Source: Brockia lithotrophica (GTDB lineage: Bacteria > Bacillota > Bacilli > Thermicanales > DSM-22653). From it: a stretch of DNA of 64,000 bases. Position 1 is the first letter of the stretch, and the number at the start of each line of letters is the position of its first letter. The DNA lies in the NCBI GenBank assembly GCA_003050565.1, contig PEBW01000007.1, positions 1-64,000 of the forward strand, given 5' to 3'. Shown piece by piece: positions 52,211 to 62,835 of this stretch. The position numbers and the translations under genes are program-made. The notes under the pieces are model-generated. The model saw only the letters and a list, made by a program, of their open reading frames with translations, was not told where the DNA came from and made no database searches.

Positions 52211-53512
52211 ATGGGCGGAGGAACGGGAGAAGCCCGCGCGGGGGCCGAGGGAACACCCGTGAAGGGCGCGGCCGAAACGAGGGAACGCGTCGTCCTCCTG
52301 GTGGACATGGAGTCGTTTTTCGCCTCTGTGGAGGTGGCGGCACGTCCCGATCTTCGGGGGCGTCCGGTGGTCGTCGCGGGGGATCCCGAGCGGCGCCACG
52401 GGGTCGTCCTCGCGGCAACGCGGGAAGCCAAGGCGTGCGGCGTCTCTACGGCGATGACTTTAGGGGAAGCGCTCCTCCTCTGTCCCGAGGCGGTCGTCGT
52501 GCGCCCGCACATGGCCCGCTACCTTGCCACCTCCCTCCAAATCACCGGTCTTCTCGAAGCGTTTTCCGACCTCGTGGAGCCGTACTCGATCGATGAGCAG
52601 TTCGTGGAACTCACGCCGACCCTGCACCTCTTCGGGACGGCGGAAGCGGCCGCACAGGAGATCCGTCGGCGCATCCGCGAGGTCACGGGCATCAACGCCC
52701 GCGTGGGCATCGGGCCGAACAAGCTCGCCGCAAAAATGGCCTGCGACGTGTACGCGAAAAAGATCTCCGAGGGGGTATTCCGCGTCTCCCCAGGGGAGTT
52801 CGCCGAAGCCTTCTGGCATCGGCCGGTGGAAGACCTCTTCGGCGTCGCCCGCCGCCTCGGCGCCCACCTTCGGGGGATGGGGATTCGGACGATCGGCCAA
52901 CTCGCTCAGACGCCCGAGGAACTCCTCCGCCGCCGTTTCGGCAAGCTCGGAGCGCGCCTCCACCGATACGCGAACGGCATCGATCCTTCCCCCGTCGACC
53001 CCTCCCTGATTTGGCGGCAAAAAGGGGTAGGGCGGGGGATCACCCTCCCGCGCGATTACCGCGAAGGGCGGGACGTGGAGATCGTGATCCTCGAACTCGC
53101 CGACGAGGTGGCGCACCGCGCCCGCGCATTGGGCGTCCTCGGGAAGGTCGTCGGTGTAGGCATCGGGGGCGCCTACGGCCTCGAAGGGCGGCACGGATTT
53201 TTCCGCCAGACGCACCTGCCCGCGCCCACGCGCTCCCCGGCGGAAATCGCCGCGGCGGCCCGCGCCCTCTTTCGTCGCCACTGGTCGGGGTTTCCCGTGC
53301 GCCACGTATCCGTGTTCCTCGGCGGGCTTTCCGACGACCACGTCTTTCCCCTCGAGCTCTTTCGGGACCGGCTGCGGGAGGAAAAGATGTACCGGACGGT
53401 GGACTACATCTGGGCGCGGTTTGGACGGGCGAGCCTCCTACGCGCTTCTTCCCTCACCCCTGCGGGTCAGGCGCGGGAGCGCGCGCGCAAGATCGGCGGC
53501 CACGAGGCGTGA
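52211..53512 (+). CDS. Y-family (UvrX/YqjW-like) translesion DNA polymerase
   Basis: 433 residues. The catalytic acids are Asp32 (LLVDMESFFASVE) and Asp128-Glu129 in YSIDEQFVEL; the Q after SIDE is typical of the UvrX/YqjW branch rather than DinB proper (SIDEAY). The fingers/thumb block NARVGIGPNKLAAKMACDVYAK and the little-finger domain follow. No beta-clamp motif was obvious. ATG 52211 with GAGGTGGAGGG upstream; an extra 25 residues precede the conserved start. A LexA box at the transcription start and the YolD-like gene downstream mark it as a damage-inducible polymerase cassette. Confidence 0.9.
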   Translation: MGGGTGEARAGAEGTPVKGAAETRERVVLLVDMESFFASVEVAARPDLRGRPVVVAGDPERRHGVVLAATREAKACGVSTAMTLGEALLLCPEAVVVRPHMARYLATSLQITGLLEAFSDLVEPYSIDEQFVELTPTLHLFGTAEAAAQEIRRRIREVTGINARVGIGPNKLAAKMACDVYAKKISEGVFRVSPGEFAEAFWHRPVEDLFGVARRLGAHLRGMGIRTIGQLAQTPEELLRRRFGKLGARLHRYANGIDPSPVDPSLIWRQKGVGRGITLPRDYREGRDVEIVILELADEVAHRARALGVLGKVVGVGIGGAYGLEGRHGFFRQTHLPAPTRSPAEIAAAARALFRRHWSGFPVRHVSVFLGGLSDDHVFPLELFRDRLREEKMYRTVDYIWARFGRASLLRASSLTPAGQARERARKIGGHEA

Positions 53513-53593
53513 GCTCGCGATTCGAAAGCACCCGTGCGCTCGCGCGGGAGAGGCCTTCTTCGAGGAGTTCGGCCGGGAGAGGAGGAAGGACGC

Positions 53594-53971
53594 ATGTTCG
53601 GAAGTGTCCGAGGCGGAAGCGATCCGGCGTCCATCTGGGAGGGGAGTCGCATGCTCCTCCCGGAACACCGGGAGGCGCTCGTCGCTCACTTCCTGCGCCG
53701 TGGCGCGGAAGCCCCGCCTAAGCCGGACCGGGAAAGGCTCGCCGAGGTGGAAGAGCGCCTGCGCCGTGCGCTGGCCACGGGGCGGGAAGTCGTCCTCACC
53801 GCGTACACCCCGCAAGGGGACGTCCGCTTTGCCGGGCGTCCGCTCGGATGGAGGGAACGCCCCCGCGGGTCCGGCGGCCGCCCCGGACCTTGCGTGCTCG
53901 TGCGGAAGGAAGGCGGAGAAGAGGTCGAGCTGCCGCTTGCCTACGTGCGTTGGGTGGAGGAGGTAGAATGA
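53594..53971 (+). CDS. YolD-like protein, partner of the Y-family polymerase
   Basis: 125 residues. WEGSRMLLPEHREALVAHF near the N-terminus is the YolD hallmark (W..aRMmLPEH), followed by a charged helix (RLAEVEERLRRALATG) and a beta-rich C-terminus ending VELPLAYVRWVEEVE. YolD-like genes are usually found right after uvrX/yqjW polymerases; the role is probably regulatory but not settled. ATG 53594 after GGAGGAAGGA; gap to the polymerase is 81 bp, no promoter seen, so it should share the LexA control. Confidence 0.82.
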   Translation: MFGSVRGGSDPASIWEGSRMLLPEHREALVAHFLRRGAEAPPKPDRERLAEVEERLRRALATGREVVLTAYTPQGDVRFAGRPLGWRERPRGSGGRPGPCVLVRKEGGEEVELPLAYVRWVEEVE

Positions 53972-54085
53972 GCGGCGTTCGCGCGCCGTCCCGACGGGGA
54001 GAGCCGCACGCTTCGACATGTGCGGTTGCAAGGAGGGATGGAAAGCCGGTCGCAGGGCCCTATCGCGGGGAGGTTTGAAGAGGTC

Positions 54086-55432
54086 CTACCGGAGAAAAAC
54101 GACCGCCAGCACGCCCAAGGCCAGGACTTCCAAGACCGCCACCCCGAGCACGACGTACGTTCCCCCTAGGCCGTAGAGGATGCCGAAGAGAATGCCGCTC
54201 GCAAAGAGGGCGAGGCCGTACACCGTATTGAAGACCCCGTACCCGAACCCTCGCCGCTCCGGGGGAGTGAGGTCGGCGACCGCGGCGCGGAGGACGCTTT
54301 CGTGTAACCCCATGGCGCCTCCCCAGAGAACCATCCCCAGGAGGGAGACACCCAGGCCTGCCTCGGAAGGCAAAAAGAGGGCGGCGGCTGCGCCCACGGT
54401 GAGGAAGGGGACGATCCCCAGAACGAGGATCCCGATTCGGTCGTACAGGAGTCCGGCGACGAGGGCGAATACGGCGTCTACCCCCATGGCGAGGGCGTAG
54501 AGGAGGGGGGTGATCTCCGGAGCGAGCCCGCCGCGCGCGAAGTGAAACCCGATGAGCTGGAAGTGGAGAAACCCCGCCGCGGCCAGGGCGGCAAAGAGGA
54601 GGAACCCCCAAAACTCTCGGGAGAAGGCGCGGGGAGGAGCCGTGCCGTCTTGGGCGGACGTTTCGTGCGGGGGGAGGATTTGGGAGCGGGGTTCTCGGGG
54701 GGAGCCCTCCTTTTCGGCGGAAGGCTCTCCCGCCCCGGGTTCGAGGAGATCGGGACGGGGGAAGAAGCGCCAGACGAGGAAAAGGGCGAGGAGGGCGAGG
54801 GTTGCCGGGAGGGCGTAGGCGAAGAGCGTCGTCCGGTATCCGAAGCCGAGGCCGAGGAGGAGGGCGGCGAAGAGGGGACCGGTGAGCGCCCCGATCTGGT
54901 CCATGGCCTCGTGAATCCCGAAGCCTTTGCCGCGGCCCACCTGTTTCGTGGCGTACGAGAGGAGGGCGTCCCGCGGCGGCGTGCGCAGGCCTTTCCCTGC
55001 CCGTTCCGCAAGGACGAGGGCTGCTGCCGGCGGCCACGAGTGCACGAGGCCGAGGGCGGGCACGGAGAAGAGGTTGATCGCGTAGCCCACGGCGGTGAGG
55101 AGCCAGTGGTGGCGCGTGCGGTCGGCGAGGTACCCGCCGACGAGACGGAGGAGGTACCCGAGGAGTTCACCCAACCCGGCGAGCGTCCCGACGACGGCGG
55201 CGCTCGCCCCGAGGAGGGCGAGGTATTGGCCTACGACACTTCGGAGGCCTTCGTACGTGACGTCGGCGAAGAGGCTTACGATTCCGAAGAGGAGGACGAT
55301 CCGCCAGGCGGCGCTCCGAAGGCGATCGCTTTCCGTCCCCGAGGCGGAGGGCGACTCGGACGTGCGGGCCCCCTCCTCGCGGGGCGCTCCGTTTGCCGGG
55401 GAATTCGGGTCCCTCGGAGGAGATGGCGACAT
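54086..55432 (-). CDS. major facilitator superfamily transporter
   Basis: 448 residues with about 12 membrane helices in two groups of six, split by a charged loop (about residues 228-270). The inter-helix 2-3 motif reads GGYLADRTRHHW, an MFS motif A, and GLRTPPRDALLS follows helix 4. The N-terminal 38 residues are Pro/Ser/Glu-rich and cytoplasmic. The pattern resembles the RhmT/YcaD-like 'MFS_1' group with drug or sugar exporters; the substrate is unknown. Divergent from lepA, with its own promoter at 55498-55526. Confidence 0.85.
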   Translation of the reverse strand: MSPSPPRDPNSPANGAPREEGARTSESPSASGTESDRLRSAAWRIVLLFGIVSLFADVTYEGLRSVVGQYLALLGASAAVVGTLAGLGELLGYLLRLVGGYLADRTRHHWLLTAVGYAINLFSVPALGLVHSWPPAAALVLAERAGKGLRTPPRDALLSYATKQVGRGKGFGIHEAMDQIGALTGPLFAALLLGLGFGYRTTLFAYALPATLALLALFLVWRFFPRPDLLEPGAGEPSAEKEGSPREPRSQILPPHETSAQDGTAPPRAFSREFWGFLLFAALAAAGFLHFQLIGFHFARGGLAPEITPLLYALAMGVDAVFALVAGLLYDRIGILVLGIVPFLTVGAAAALFLPSEAGLGVSLLGMVLWGGAMGLHESVLRAAVADLTPPERRGFGYGVFNTVYGLALFASGILFGILYGLGGTYVVLGVAVLEVLALGVLAVVFLR

Positions 55433-55497
55433 TTCGGCTTCCCTCCCGCGGGCGAGGCATGGGGAAATCGCGTCCGGGTTTCCACGAAATCGAAGCT

Positions 55498-55526
55498 ATT
55501 GTATCCCAGTCCTTCGGGCGTGTCGA
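55498..55526 (-). promoter_or_regulatory. sigma-A-type promoter of the MFS gene
   Basis: On the minus strand TCGACA (55526-55521), 17 bp, TACAAT (55503-55498). It lies about 65 bp before the MFS start codon. Confidence 0.6.
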
Positions 55527-55647
55527 TTCGCCCGCACCGGAACTCCCCTCCGACTCCGGGTTGTGGTAGGATTGGACGCAGGACTTTTGCGCGGCGCGGC
55601 GCCGACCGGGATTCCGCGCTTTCGCATCGCGTTGGAGGGGGTCTTCT

Positions 55648-57495
55648 TTGGCACGGGGGTTGGAACGCAGCGAAGACGGAGCGCTTCCACGAGGGCGGAT
55701 CCGCAATTTCTCCATCATCGCCCACATCGACCACGGCAAGTCGACCCTTGCCGACCGCCTCATCGAGCGCACGGGGGCGCTTTCGGCGCGGGAGATGCGC
55801 GAACAGGTGCTCGACGTCCTCGAACTCGAGCGCGAGCGAGGGATTACGATCAAGCTGAACACCGTGCGGCTCCTCTACACGGCGCGGAATGGAGAGACGT
55901 ACGTCCTCAACCTCATCGATACACCGGGGCACGTGGACTTCACGTACGAGGTGTCCCGTTCCCTTGCCGCTTGCGAGGGGGCTTTACTCGTGGTAGACGC
56001 CACCCAGGGAGTGGAGGCGCAGACCTTGGCCAACGTCTACCTCGCCCTGGAGCACGACCTGGAGATCGTTCCCGTTCTCAACAAGATCGACCTGCCGAGC
56101 GCCGAACCGGAGCGGGTAAGGCGGGAGATCGAAGAGCGCATCGGCCTTCCCGCCGGCGAAGCCCTCCTCGTCTCGGCCAAGGAGGGGATCGGGATCGACG
56201 AGCTCCTCGAAGCGATCGTCGAGCGGATCCCGCCCCCGAAGGGCGATCCCCGATCCCCCTTGCGGGCGCTCATCTTCGACTCCTACTACGACAGCTACCG
56301 GGGAGCGGTGGCCTTTGTACGCGTGTTTGACGGCGTCCTCCGGGCGGGCGACGAGATCCTCATGATGGCCACGGGGAAGCGCTACGAGGTGCAGGAGGTC
56401 GGCGTGCGGACACCGTACCCGGTGGCGCAGGAAGCCCTCGGCCCGGGCGAAGTGGGGTACCTCGTGGCGAACATCAAGGAAATCCGCGACATTCGCATCG
56501 GCGACACGATCACGCACGCCGCGCGACCGGCTGGCCAGCCGCTTCCCGGCTATCGCCCCGTAAAGCCCATGGTGTTTGCGGGGATTTTCCCCGTCGATCC
56601 CGACCGCTACGAGGACCTCAAGGAAGCTTTGGAGAAACTCGCCTTGAGCGACGCCGCCCTCGTCTTCGAGCCGGAGACGAGCGCCGCTTTGGGGTTTGGG
56701 TTCCGCGCGGGCTTTTTGGGGCTTCTCCACATGGAGGTGGTGCAGGAACGCCTCGAACGCGAATACGGCCTGGAACTCATCATGACGGCGCCGAGCGTCG
56801 TCTACCACGTCTACTTGAGAAACGGAGAGCGGCTCGAGATCGACAACCCCGCAAAGTTTCCCGAGGCGTCGAGGATCGAGCACATCGAAGAACCATACGT
56901 CACCGCGCGGATCCTCGTCCCCTCGGACTACGTGGGTGCGGTCATGGACCTCGCGCAGAAGAAGCGCGGCGAGTTCGTCACGATGGAGTACCTTGACGAA
57001 CGGCGCGTGGAGCTCACGTACGAGCTTCCCTTGGCGGAGATCATGTTCGACTTCTTCGACCTCCTCAAGTCGCGCACGCGCGGGTACGCGTCGTTGGACT
57101 ACGAGTTTTCCGGCTACCGTCGGTCGGAACTCGTCAAGCTCGACATCCTCATCGCTGGGGAGGCGGTGGACGCCCTCTCCACGATCGTCCACCGCGACTT
57201 TGCCTACGAGCGCGGGCGAAAGCTCTGCGAGCGCCTTCGGGACATCATCCCCCGTCAGCTCTTCGAGGTTCCCATCCAGGCTGCCATCGGAACGCGGGTG
57301 ATCGCCCGCGAGACGATCAAGCCGCTCCGCAAAAACGTGCTCGCGAAGTGCTACGGCGGTGACGTCTCCCGGAAGAAGAAGCTCTTGGAGAAGCAAAAGG
57401 AAGGGAAAAAGCGGCTCAAGGCCATCGGGCGGGTGGAGGTCCCCCAAGAAGCCTTCCTCGCCGTGCTGCGCGTGGGCGAGGACGAGGGAGAATGA
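55648..57495 (+). CDS. lepA: elongation factor 4 (LepA)
   Basis: Ribosome-binding GTPase, 615 residues. G-motifs [17 protein letters not shown] and [13 protein letters not shown] switch I; domains II-V follow and the LepA-specific C-terminal domain holds [27 protein letters not shown] 55648 starts it, 13 residues longer at the N-terminus than many LepA proteins. It opens the lepA-hemW-hrcA-grpE-dnaK-dnaJ run found in Bacillus and relatives. Confidence 0.96.
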   Translation: MARGLERSEDGALPRGRIRNFSIIAHIDHGKSTLADRLIERTGALSAREMREQVLDVLELERERGITIKLNTVRLLYTARNGETYVLNLIDTPGHVDFTYEVSRSLAACEGALLVVDATQGVEAQTLANVYLALEHDLEIVPVLNKIDLPSAEPERVRREIEERIGLPAGEALLVSAKEGIGIDELLEAIVERIPPPKGDPRSPLRALIFDSYYDSYRGAVAFVRVFDGVLRAGDEILMMATGKRYEVQEVGVRTPYPVAQEALGPGEVGYLVANIKEIRDIRIGDTITHAARPAGQPLPGYRPVKPMVFAGIFPVDPDRYEDLKEALEKLALSDAALVFEPETSAALGFGFRAGFLGLLHMEVVQERLEREYGLELIMTAPSVVYHVYLRNGERLEIDNPAKFPEASRIEHIEEPYVTARILVPSDYVGAVMDLAQKKRGEFVTMEYLDERRVELTYELPLAEIMFDFFDLLKSRTRGYASLDYEFSGYRRSELVKLDILIAGEAVDALSTIVHRDFAYERGRKLCERLRDIIPRQLFEVPIQAAIGTRVIARETIKPLRKNVLAKCYGGDVSRKKKLLEKQKEGKKRLKAIGRVEVPQEAFLAVLRVGEDEGE

Positions 57496-58712
57496 CGGGA
57501 GCGACCGGGTCTCCTTCGGAAGGATCTGCACCTTTCGTCCACCCGGAGCCCGCCCGAGCCCTCTACGTGCACGTCCCCTTTTGTCGCGCGCGCTGCGCGT
57601 TTTGCGACTTTCCCGTCGTGTCCGGGAGGACGGAGCACCTGCACGGTCCTTACGTAGATGCCCTCCTTCAGGAACTCGAGCTTCTCTTTTCCCTCTTTCC
57701 GCCGGACCCGTCGCGTCCGCTCCGCACCCTGTACGTAGGCGGGGGGACGCCGTCCTTCCTCGCGCGTGCGGAGTGGGAGCGCCTTGCCGAGGGGCTCGAA
57801 CGCGTCGCACCGGGAGGTCTGGCGTCTTTCGAAGAGTGGACGGTGGAACTCAACCCGGAAGACGCCGAGGCCGACCTCTTGCGCATGTTGCGCAGTTTCG
57901 GTGTGACCCGCGTGAGCATAGGGGTGCAGTCCTTCGACGACGCCCTCCTCGCCGCACTCGGGCGCGTCCACGACGCCGCCCGCGCGGTGCACGCCGTGGA
58001 ACTCGCTGCTGGTCTGGGTTTTCCCCACATCTCCCTCGACCTCATGTACGGCCTTCCGTCCCAGACGATTTCCGCGTGGCTGCGCGACGTCGAGCGGGCT
58101 CTCGACCTTCCCGTCGACCACATTTCGGCCTACGCCCTAGGCGTAGAGCCGGGAACGCGCTTCTTCGGGGAGCTGCGCCGGGGCCGTATCGCCTTGCCCG
58201 AGGACGACGTGGTGGCGGAGATGTACGAGCGCTTCGCGGAGCGCGCGCAGGCCCGGGGATTTCGCCGCTACGAGGTGAGCAACTTCGCCCGCCCCGGAGG
58301 CGAGTCGCGGCACAACCTCGCGTACTGGCGCTACGAGCCGTACTACGCCGCGGGCCTGGGAGCCCACGGCTTTCTCCGGGGCATTCGGACGGCGAATTCG
58401 CGGCACCTCCACACCTACCTTCGCCGTTTGGCACCCGACTCCGGGCCGGACCTTCCGTGGGTCGAAGTGCGGTCGATTTCCCGGGCCGAGGCGATGGGGG
58501 AATTTGCCTTTCTCGGCCTTCGCCTCGCGGAGGGCGTGGACTTTGAGCGTTTTCGGCGCCTCTTCGGCGTTCCGTTTTCCGACGTCTTCGCGCCGACGCT
58601 CGCGCGTCTTACCGAGGCGGGAGTCCTGTCCGTGCGCGACGGCCGCGCGTACGTAGAGGAGAGGTGGGTGTACGTGCAAAATACCTTCCTGTCGGACTTC
58701 CTCCTCGCCTAG
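57492..58712 (+). CDS. hemW: HemW-like radical SAM protein (formerly 'oxygen-independent coproporphyrinogen oxidase')
   Basis: 406 residues. Radical SAM cluster [10 protein letters not shown] (Cys-x3-Cys-x2-Cys), the SAM-binding [10 protein letters not shown] and [13 protein letters not shown], and the HemN C-terminal domain. Found next to lepA, such proteins are HemW, a haem-handling protein; true HemN activity is less likely. ATG 57492 overlaps the lepA stop by four bases (ATGA). Confidence 0.9.
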   Translation: MTGATGSPSEGSAPFVHPEPARALYVHVPFCRARCAFCDFPVVSGRTEHLHGPYVDALLQELELLFSLFPPDPSRPLRTLYVGGGTPSFLARAEWERLAEGLERVAPGGLASFEEWTVELNPEDAEADLLRMLRSFGVTRVSIGVQSFDDALLAALGRVHDAARAVHAVELAAGLGFPHISLDLMYGLPSQTISAWLRDVERALDLPVDHISAYALGVEPGTRFFGELRRGRIALPEDDVVAEMYERFAERAQARGFRRYEVSNFARPGGESRHNLAYWRYEPYYAAGLGAHGFLRGIRTANSRHLHTYLRRLAPDSGPDLPWVEVRSISRAEAMGEFAFLGLRLAEGVDFERFRRLFGVPFSDVFAPTLARLTEAGVLSVRDGRAYVEERWVYVQNTFLSDFLLA

Positions 58713-58727
58713 CTTCCGTGCCCTTCG

Positions 58728-58757
58728 TTGACAGGAGGTCCCCGCGCCTGGTATCCT
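58728..58757 (+). promoter_or_regulatory. sigma-A-type promoter of the hrcA heat-shock operon
   Basis: TTGACA (58728-58733), 18 bp, TATCCT (58752-58757). Start near 58764, just before the CIRCE element. Confidence 0.75.
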
Positions 58758-58767
58758 ACCCTTGGGA

Positions 58768-58794
58768 TTAGCACTCTTTCCCTCTGAGTGCTAA
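58768..58794 (+). promoter_or_regulatory. CIRCE operator (HrcA-binding site)
   Basis: TTAGCACTC (58768-58776), nine bases, GAGTGCTAA (58786-58794): a perfect match to the CIRCE inverted repeat. It lies in the untranslated leader, about 110 bp before hrcA. HrcA bound here represses the operon; heat titrates HrcA away. Confidence 0.98.
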
Positions 58795-58904
58795 CATGTA
58801 CGAGAAGAGGGGGAAGGCGGCCGTACGGCCGTACCGAAGGCAGTCCGGAACGCGAAACGGCCGCCCGGGCGTACGCCGGGGTTGCGCGGGAGGGGGTGGT
58901 TCCC

Positions 58905-60113
58905 GTGGAGCTGCTCAACGAACGTCAAGAGGCCATCCTTCGGGCCGTGGTGGAGCTTCACGTGCGCTTTGCGGAGCCGATCGGTTCGCGGACGATCGCC
59001 AAGCTCGCGGGAATCCCCCTGAGCCCGGCGACGATCCGCAACGAAATGGCCGACCTGGAAGAGATGGGCTACCTGGAGCAGCCGCACACGTCCGCAGGGA
59101 GGATCCCGTCGGAAAAGGGCTACCGGTATTACGTAGACCACATCCTCCCGGCGGTGGAGGAGGCCTTTTCCGTAGAGGAAGGCGTTCTCGAGCGTCTGCT
59201 CCGCCTCCCGTACGAGGAGGCAGAGCGCGCCTTGCGCGAGGCGGCGGAGGTGCTCGCGGCGCTCACGGACTACGCGGTGGTGGCCCTCGGTCCGGACGTA
59301 GACGAGGCGAAGCTCTACCACCTGGAGGTCATTCCCCTGGAGGGGAACCGCGTCGTCGCGATCCTTGTGACGGAGGACGGCCGCGTCTTCCACCGCACGT
59401 CCCTCCTCCCCGAGGGTGTACCTCGGGACGTCGTAGAGGATTTCGTGCGCACGGCGGCGCGCCACCTGCGGGGGAAGGACCTGCGCCACGTGCCGCCGGC
59501 GATCTATGCGGAGCTGGCGGAAGCCCTCGCCCGCAACGCCGAGGCGCGGGAGCGGGCGGCGGAGTTTCTCCGCCGGATTTTCGACTTTCCGTCGACGTCT
59601 CCGGTGCACCTCGAAGGGACGACCCGCCTCCTCGCCCATCCGGAGTTTCGGAGCGTGGAGGCCGTGCGGGAGTTTCTCGGACTCGTCGAACGGGAAGAGC
59701 TCCTTCGCAGCCTGCTCGAACCCCCGGCACCGGGGATCGTCGTACGCATCGGAGGGGAAAACGAGTTCCGCGAGGCGCGCCGCTACGCAATCGTCTCGGC
59801 GGCCCTCGTCGAAGGAGGGACGCGGCTGGGGACGATTGGCGTGATCGGCCCCGTGCGCATGGAATACGGGCGCGTTCTCGCGCTCCTCAATACCCTCCTC
59901 GGCTTTTTCTTCGACCGCGGTCGGGAGGTGGAGGTCGGAGAGGATCGCCTTAGGGACGGGGTATCGGGCGGCGGCCTCTCCTCGCGGGGCGGAGAGGCGC
60001 GCCGGATTCCCGAAGGAGAAGGAGAGCGGAGGGAGGCCGAGAAAGTTCCGAGGCGGAGTAGTGCCGCGCGAGAGACTCCCGGAAGCGAATCGGGAGCGCA
60101 AAGGGCGAGGTGA
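58905..60113 (+). CDS. hrcA: heat-inducible transcription repressor HrcA
   Basis: 402 residues. Winged-helix N-terminus (LNERQEAILRAVVELHVRFAEPIGSRTIAK, then LSPATIRNEMADLEEMGYLEQPHTSAGRIPSEKGYRYYVD) and the GAF-like domain ending YGRVLALLNTLLGFFFDRG. Family proteins have about 340-350 residues; here a charged tail of about 60 residues follows the conserved end. GTG 58905 with GGAGGGGG before it; a GTG nine bases earlier is a second choice. Represses its own operon through CIRCE. Confidence 0.94.
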   Translation: MELLNERQEAILRAVVELHVRFAEPIGSRTIAKLAGIPLSPATIRNEMADLEEMGYLEQPHTSAGRIPSEKGYRYYVDHILPAVEEAFSVEEGVLERLLRLPYEEAERALREAAEVLAALTDYAVVALGPDVDEAKLYHLEVIPLEGNRVVAILVTEDGRVFHRTSLLPEGVPRDVVEDFVRTAARHLRGKDLRHVPPAIYAELAEALARNAEARERAAEFLRRIFDFPSTSPVHLEGTTRLLAHPEFRSVEAVREFLGLVEREELLRSLLEPPAPGIVVRIGGENEFREARRYAIVSAALVEGGTRLGTIGVIGPVRMEYGRVLALLNTLLGFFFDRGREVEVGEDRLRDGVSGGGLSSRGGEARRIPEGEGERREAEKVPRRSSAARETPGSESGAQRAR

Positions 60114-60857
60114 GTGGACGTGCGCGGAGAGGATATAGAACGCGAGACCTTTGGCGAAGGCCCGAAGATGGGCGGGCAAGATGGTGTTCCGGAAGCACCG
60201 TCTTTTCCGGGTAAAGAGGCGAGCATGGACGAGGCAGAAGGAGGAGACGAAGGGGCGCCCGCGGAGGGAGGTGCGCCGTGCGAAGAGAGGGTGAGGGAAC
60301 TCACGGCACAGCTCGAGGCGTGTGAGGCGTCCCTTTCCTCGCTCGAGGGGCGCCTGCGGGAGCTTCAGGACGCCTACCTCCGCTCCCGCGCCGATTTCGA
60401 CAACTACCGCAAGCGCGTCCGGCGCGAGCGGGAAGAACTCGTGGCGTACCGCGCGTGGGACCTTGCGGGGCGACTCCTCCCCATCCTCGACGACTTCGAG
60501 CGGGCCCTCACGGCAGAACGAGAATTTTCTCCGTCGGAGGGCGAGGCCGCAGCCGAGGCGGTCGCCCGCCTTCGGAGCTTTGTCGAGGGGGTGGAGATGA
60601 TCTACCGCCGCCTCCTCGAGGCCTTAGCCGAAGAGGGGATTACCCCCTTCGGGTCCGTGGGAGATCCTTTCGATCCCCACCTGCACGAGGCGATGCTTCG
60701 GGTGGAAACCGCGGACGTTCCGCCGGGTAGGCTGGTACAGGTCTTCACGAAAGGGTACACCTACAAGGAAAAGCTCCTGCGCCCCGCGCGCGTGGCGGTA
60801 GCCGCTTCTCCGGAAGTTTCGGAAGAAGGGGGAGAAGGCGCGGAAGCGCGTCCGTAG
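60114..60857 (+). CDS. grpE: nucleotide exchange factor GrpE
   Basis: 247 residues. A long acidic N-terminus (first 55) leads to the coiled coil (RELTAQLEACEASLSSLEG to RADFDNYRKRVRREREEL) and the beta domain with FDPHLHEAML, VVQVFTKGYTYKEKLLRPA-like end. It releases ADP from DnaK. GTG directly follows the hrcA stop, and GAGG in the end of hrcA serves as binding site. Confidence 0.95.
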   Translation: MDVRGEDIERETFGEGPKMGGQDGVPEAPSFPGKEASMDEAEGGDEGAPAEGGAPCEERVRELTAQLEACEASLSSLEGRLRELQDAYLRSRADFDNYRKRVRREREELVAYRAWDLAGRLLPILDDFERALTAEREFSPSEGEAAAEAVARLRSFVEGVEMIYRRLLEALAEEGITPFGSVGDPFDPHLHEAMLRVETADVPPGRLVQVFTKGYTYKEKLLRPARVAVAASPEVSEEGGEGAEARP

Positions 60858-60920
60858 GCTGGGTGCGGCAAAAACCCGCGGGCAACCGCAGGGACTTCGT
60901 CACGAAAAGGGGGAATCCGC

Positions 60921-62753
60921 ATGGGCAAGGTCGTGGGCATCGACCTGGGGACGACGAACTCCGTGATCGCCTACTTGGAAAACGGAGAACCCGTGATCAT
61001 TCCCAACAGCGAGGGATCGCGTACGACGCCTTCCGTCGTGGCCTTTAAACCAGACGGCGAGCGCCTCGTGGGCGAGGCGGCCAAGCGGCAGGCCGTCCTC
61101 AACCCCGAGCGAACGGTGATTTCCATCAAGCGGCACATGGGGACGAACTACCGGGTGAAGATCGACGACAAGGAGTACACGCCTCAGGAGATCTCGGCGA
61201 TGATCCTCATGAAGCTCAAGGCGGATGCCGAGGCGTACCTGGGCGAGCCGGTGACGCAGGCGGTGATCACCGTCCCCGCCTACTTTTCCGACGCCCAGCG
61301 TCAGGCGACGAAGGATGCCGGACGCATCGCCGGTCTCGAGGTCCTTCGGATCATCAACGAACCCACGGCGGCCGCTTTGGCCTACGGCCTGGACAAAGAA
61401 GAAGAACAGACGATCCTCGTGTACGACCTGGGCGGAGGTACGTTCGACGTCTCGATCCTCGAGATCGGAGACGGGGTGATCGAGGTCAAGGCCACGGCGG
61501 GGAACAACCGCTTGGGCGGAGACGACTTCGACCAGGCGATTGTCGACTACCTCGTCGCCGAATTCCGCCGCGATGCGGGGATCGACCTGTCGCAGGACCG
61601 CATGGCGCTTCAGCGCCTGCGCGAGGCGGCGGAAAAGGCCAAGAAGGAGCTCTCTACGTCCCTCTCCACGACGATCAGCCTGCCGTTCATCGCCGCAGAC
61701 GCCACCGGTCCCAAGCACCTGGAGATGACGCTCACGCGGGCGAAGTTCGAAGAGCTCACCCGCCACCTCGTGGAGAAGACCCTCGGACCCGTGCGCCAGG
61801 CGCTTGAGGACGCCAAGCTCCGCCCGGAGGACGTCGACAAGGTGATCCTCGTCGGCGGTTCGACGCGCATGCCCCAGGTGCAGGAGGCCATCCGGAACTT
61901 CCTCGGCAAAGAACCCTTTCGGGGGATCAACCCGGACGAAGTCGTGGCCATGGGTGCGGCGATCCAGGCGGGGGTTCTCGCGGGAGAGGTCAAGGACGTC
62001 GTCCTCCTCGACGTGACGCCTCTGTCTTTGGGCCTCGAAACCCTCGGAGGCGTGTTCACCAAGATCATCGAGCGCAACACGACGATCCCTACGCGGAAGT
62101 CGCAGATCTTCACCACGGCGGCGGACAACCAGACGCAGGTGGAAATCCACGTCCTTCAGGGCGAACGCCCCATGGCCAAGGACAACATCTCCCTCGGGCG
62201 CTTCATCTTGGACGGAATCCCCCCGGCGCCGCGCGGCGTCCCCAAAATCGAGGTCACCTTCGACATCGACGCGAACGGCATCGTAAACGTCTCGGCGAAG
62301 GACCTCGCGACGGGGAAGGAGCAGAGGATCATCGTTCAGCCGTCGAGCGGGCTCTCGGAAGCGGACATCGAGCGCATGATCCGGGAAGCGGAGAAGTACC
62401 GCGAGGAAGACGAGAAACTCCGCAAGAAAATCGAAGCGCGGAACGAGGCGGACGCCGCCGTCTACACCGCGGAAAAGACGCTCCGCGACCTGGGCGACAA
62501 GGTCACCGCAGACGAGAAGCGGCGCGTGGAAGAGGCGATCGAGCGCGTGCGCAAGGCGTTGGAAAAGGACGACGTCGAAGAGATCCGCACCGCCAAGGAC
62601 GACCTCCTGCGCGCGGTGGGGGAAGTTTCCGTGCGCCTGTACGGGCAGGCGACGGGCGACGGCTCCGCAGGCGCTTCCCCCGGCGGGGCGGGTGGCGCGG
62701 GGAAGCGCGTCGTCGACGCGGACTACGAAGAGCCAAAGGGCAAGGAAGCGTAG
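60921..62753 (+). CDS. dnaK: Hsp70 chaperone DnaK
   Basis: 610 residues. N-terminal ATPase with [17 protein letters not shown], the phosphate-2 motif [15 protein letters not shown] and [13 protein letters not shown]; linker [18 protein letters not shown]; beta substrate-binding domain and helical lid; acidic-lysine tail. The roughly 25-residue insertion that Gram-negative DnaK has in the ATPase is absent, as usual for Bacillota. ATG after AAAAGGGGG. Confidence 0.97.
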   Translation: MGKVVGIDLGTTNSVIAYLENGEPVIIPNSEGSRTTPSVVAFKPDGERLVGEAAKRQAVLNPERTVISIKRHMGTNYRVKIDDKEYTPQEISAMILMKLKADAEAYLGEPVTQAVITVPAYFSDAQRQATKDAGRIAGLEVLRIINEPTAAALAYGLDKEEEQTILVYDLGGGTFDVSILEIGDGVIEVKATAGNNRLGGDDFDQAIVDYLVAEFRRDAGIDLSQDRMALQRLREAAEKAKKELSTSLSTTISLPFIAADATGPKHLEMTLTRAKFEELTRHLVEKTLGPVRQALEDAKLRPEDVDKVILVGGSTRMPQVQEAIRNFLGKEPFRGINPDEVVAMGAAIQAGVLAGEVKDVVLLDVTPLSLGLETLGGVFTKIIERNTTIPTRKSQIFTTAADNQTQVEIHVLQGERPMAKDNISLGRFILDGIPPAPRGVPKIEVTFDIDANGIVNVSAKDLATGKEQRIIVQPSSGLSEADIERMIREAEKYREEDEKLRKKIEARNEADAAVYTAEKTLRDLGDKVTADEKRRVEEAIERVRKALEKDDVEEIRTAKDDLLRAVGEVSVRLYGQATGDGSAGASPGGAGGAGKRVVDADYEEPKGKEA

Positions 62754-62835
62754 GAGCGCGGTGGGCTTCCGGTGTCGTGCGGTCTGCCGCCGGCTCCGCC
62801 CGGCCGCGTGAGCCGCGGAGGGAGGTGGTCGGCCG

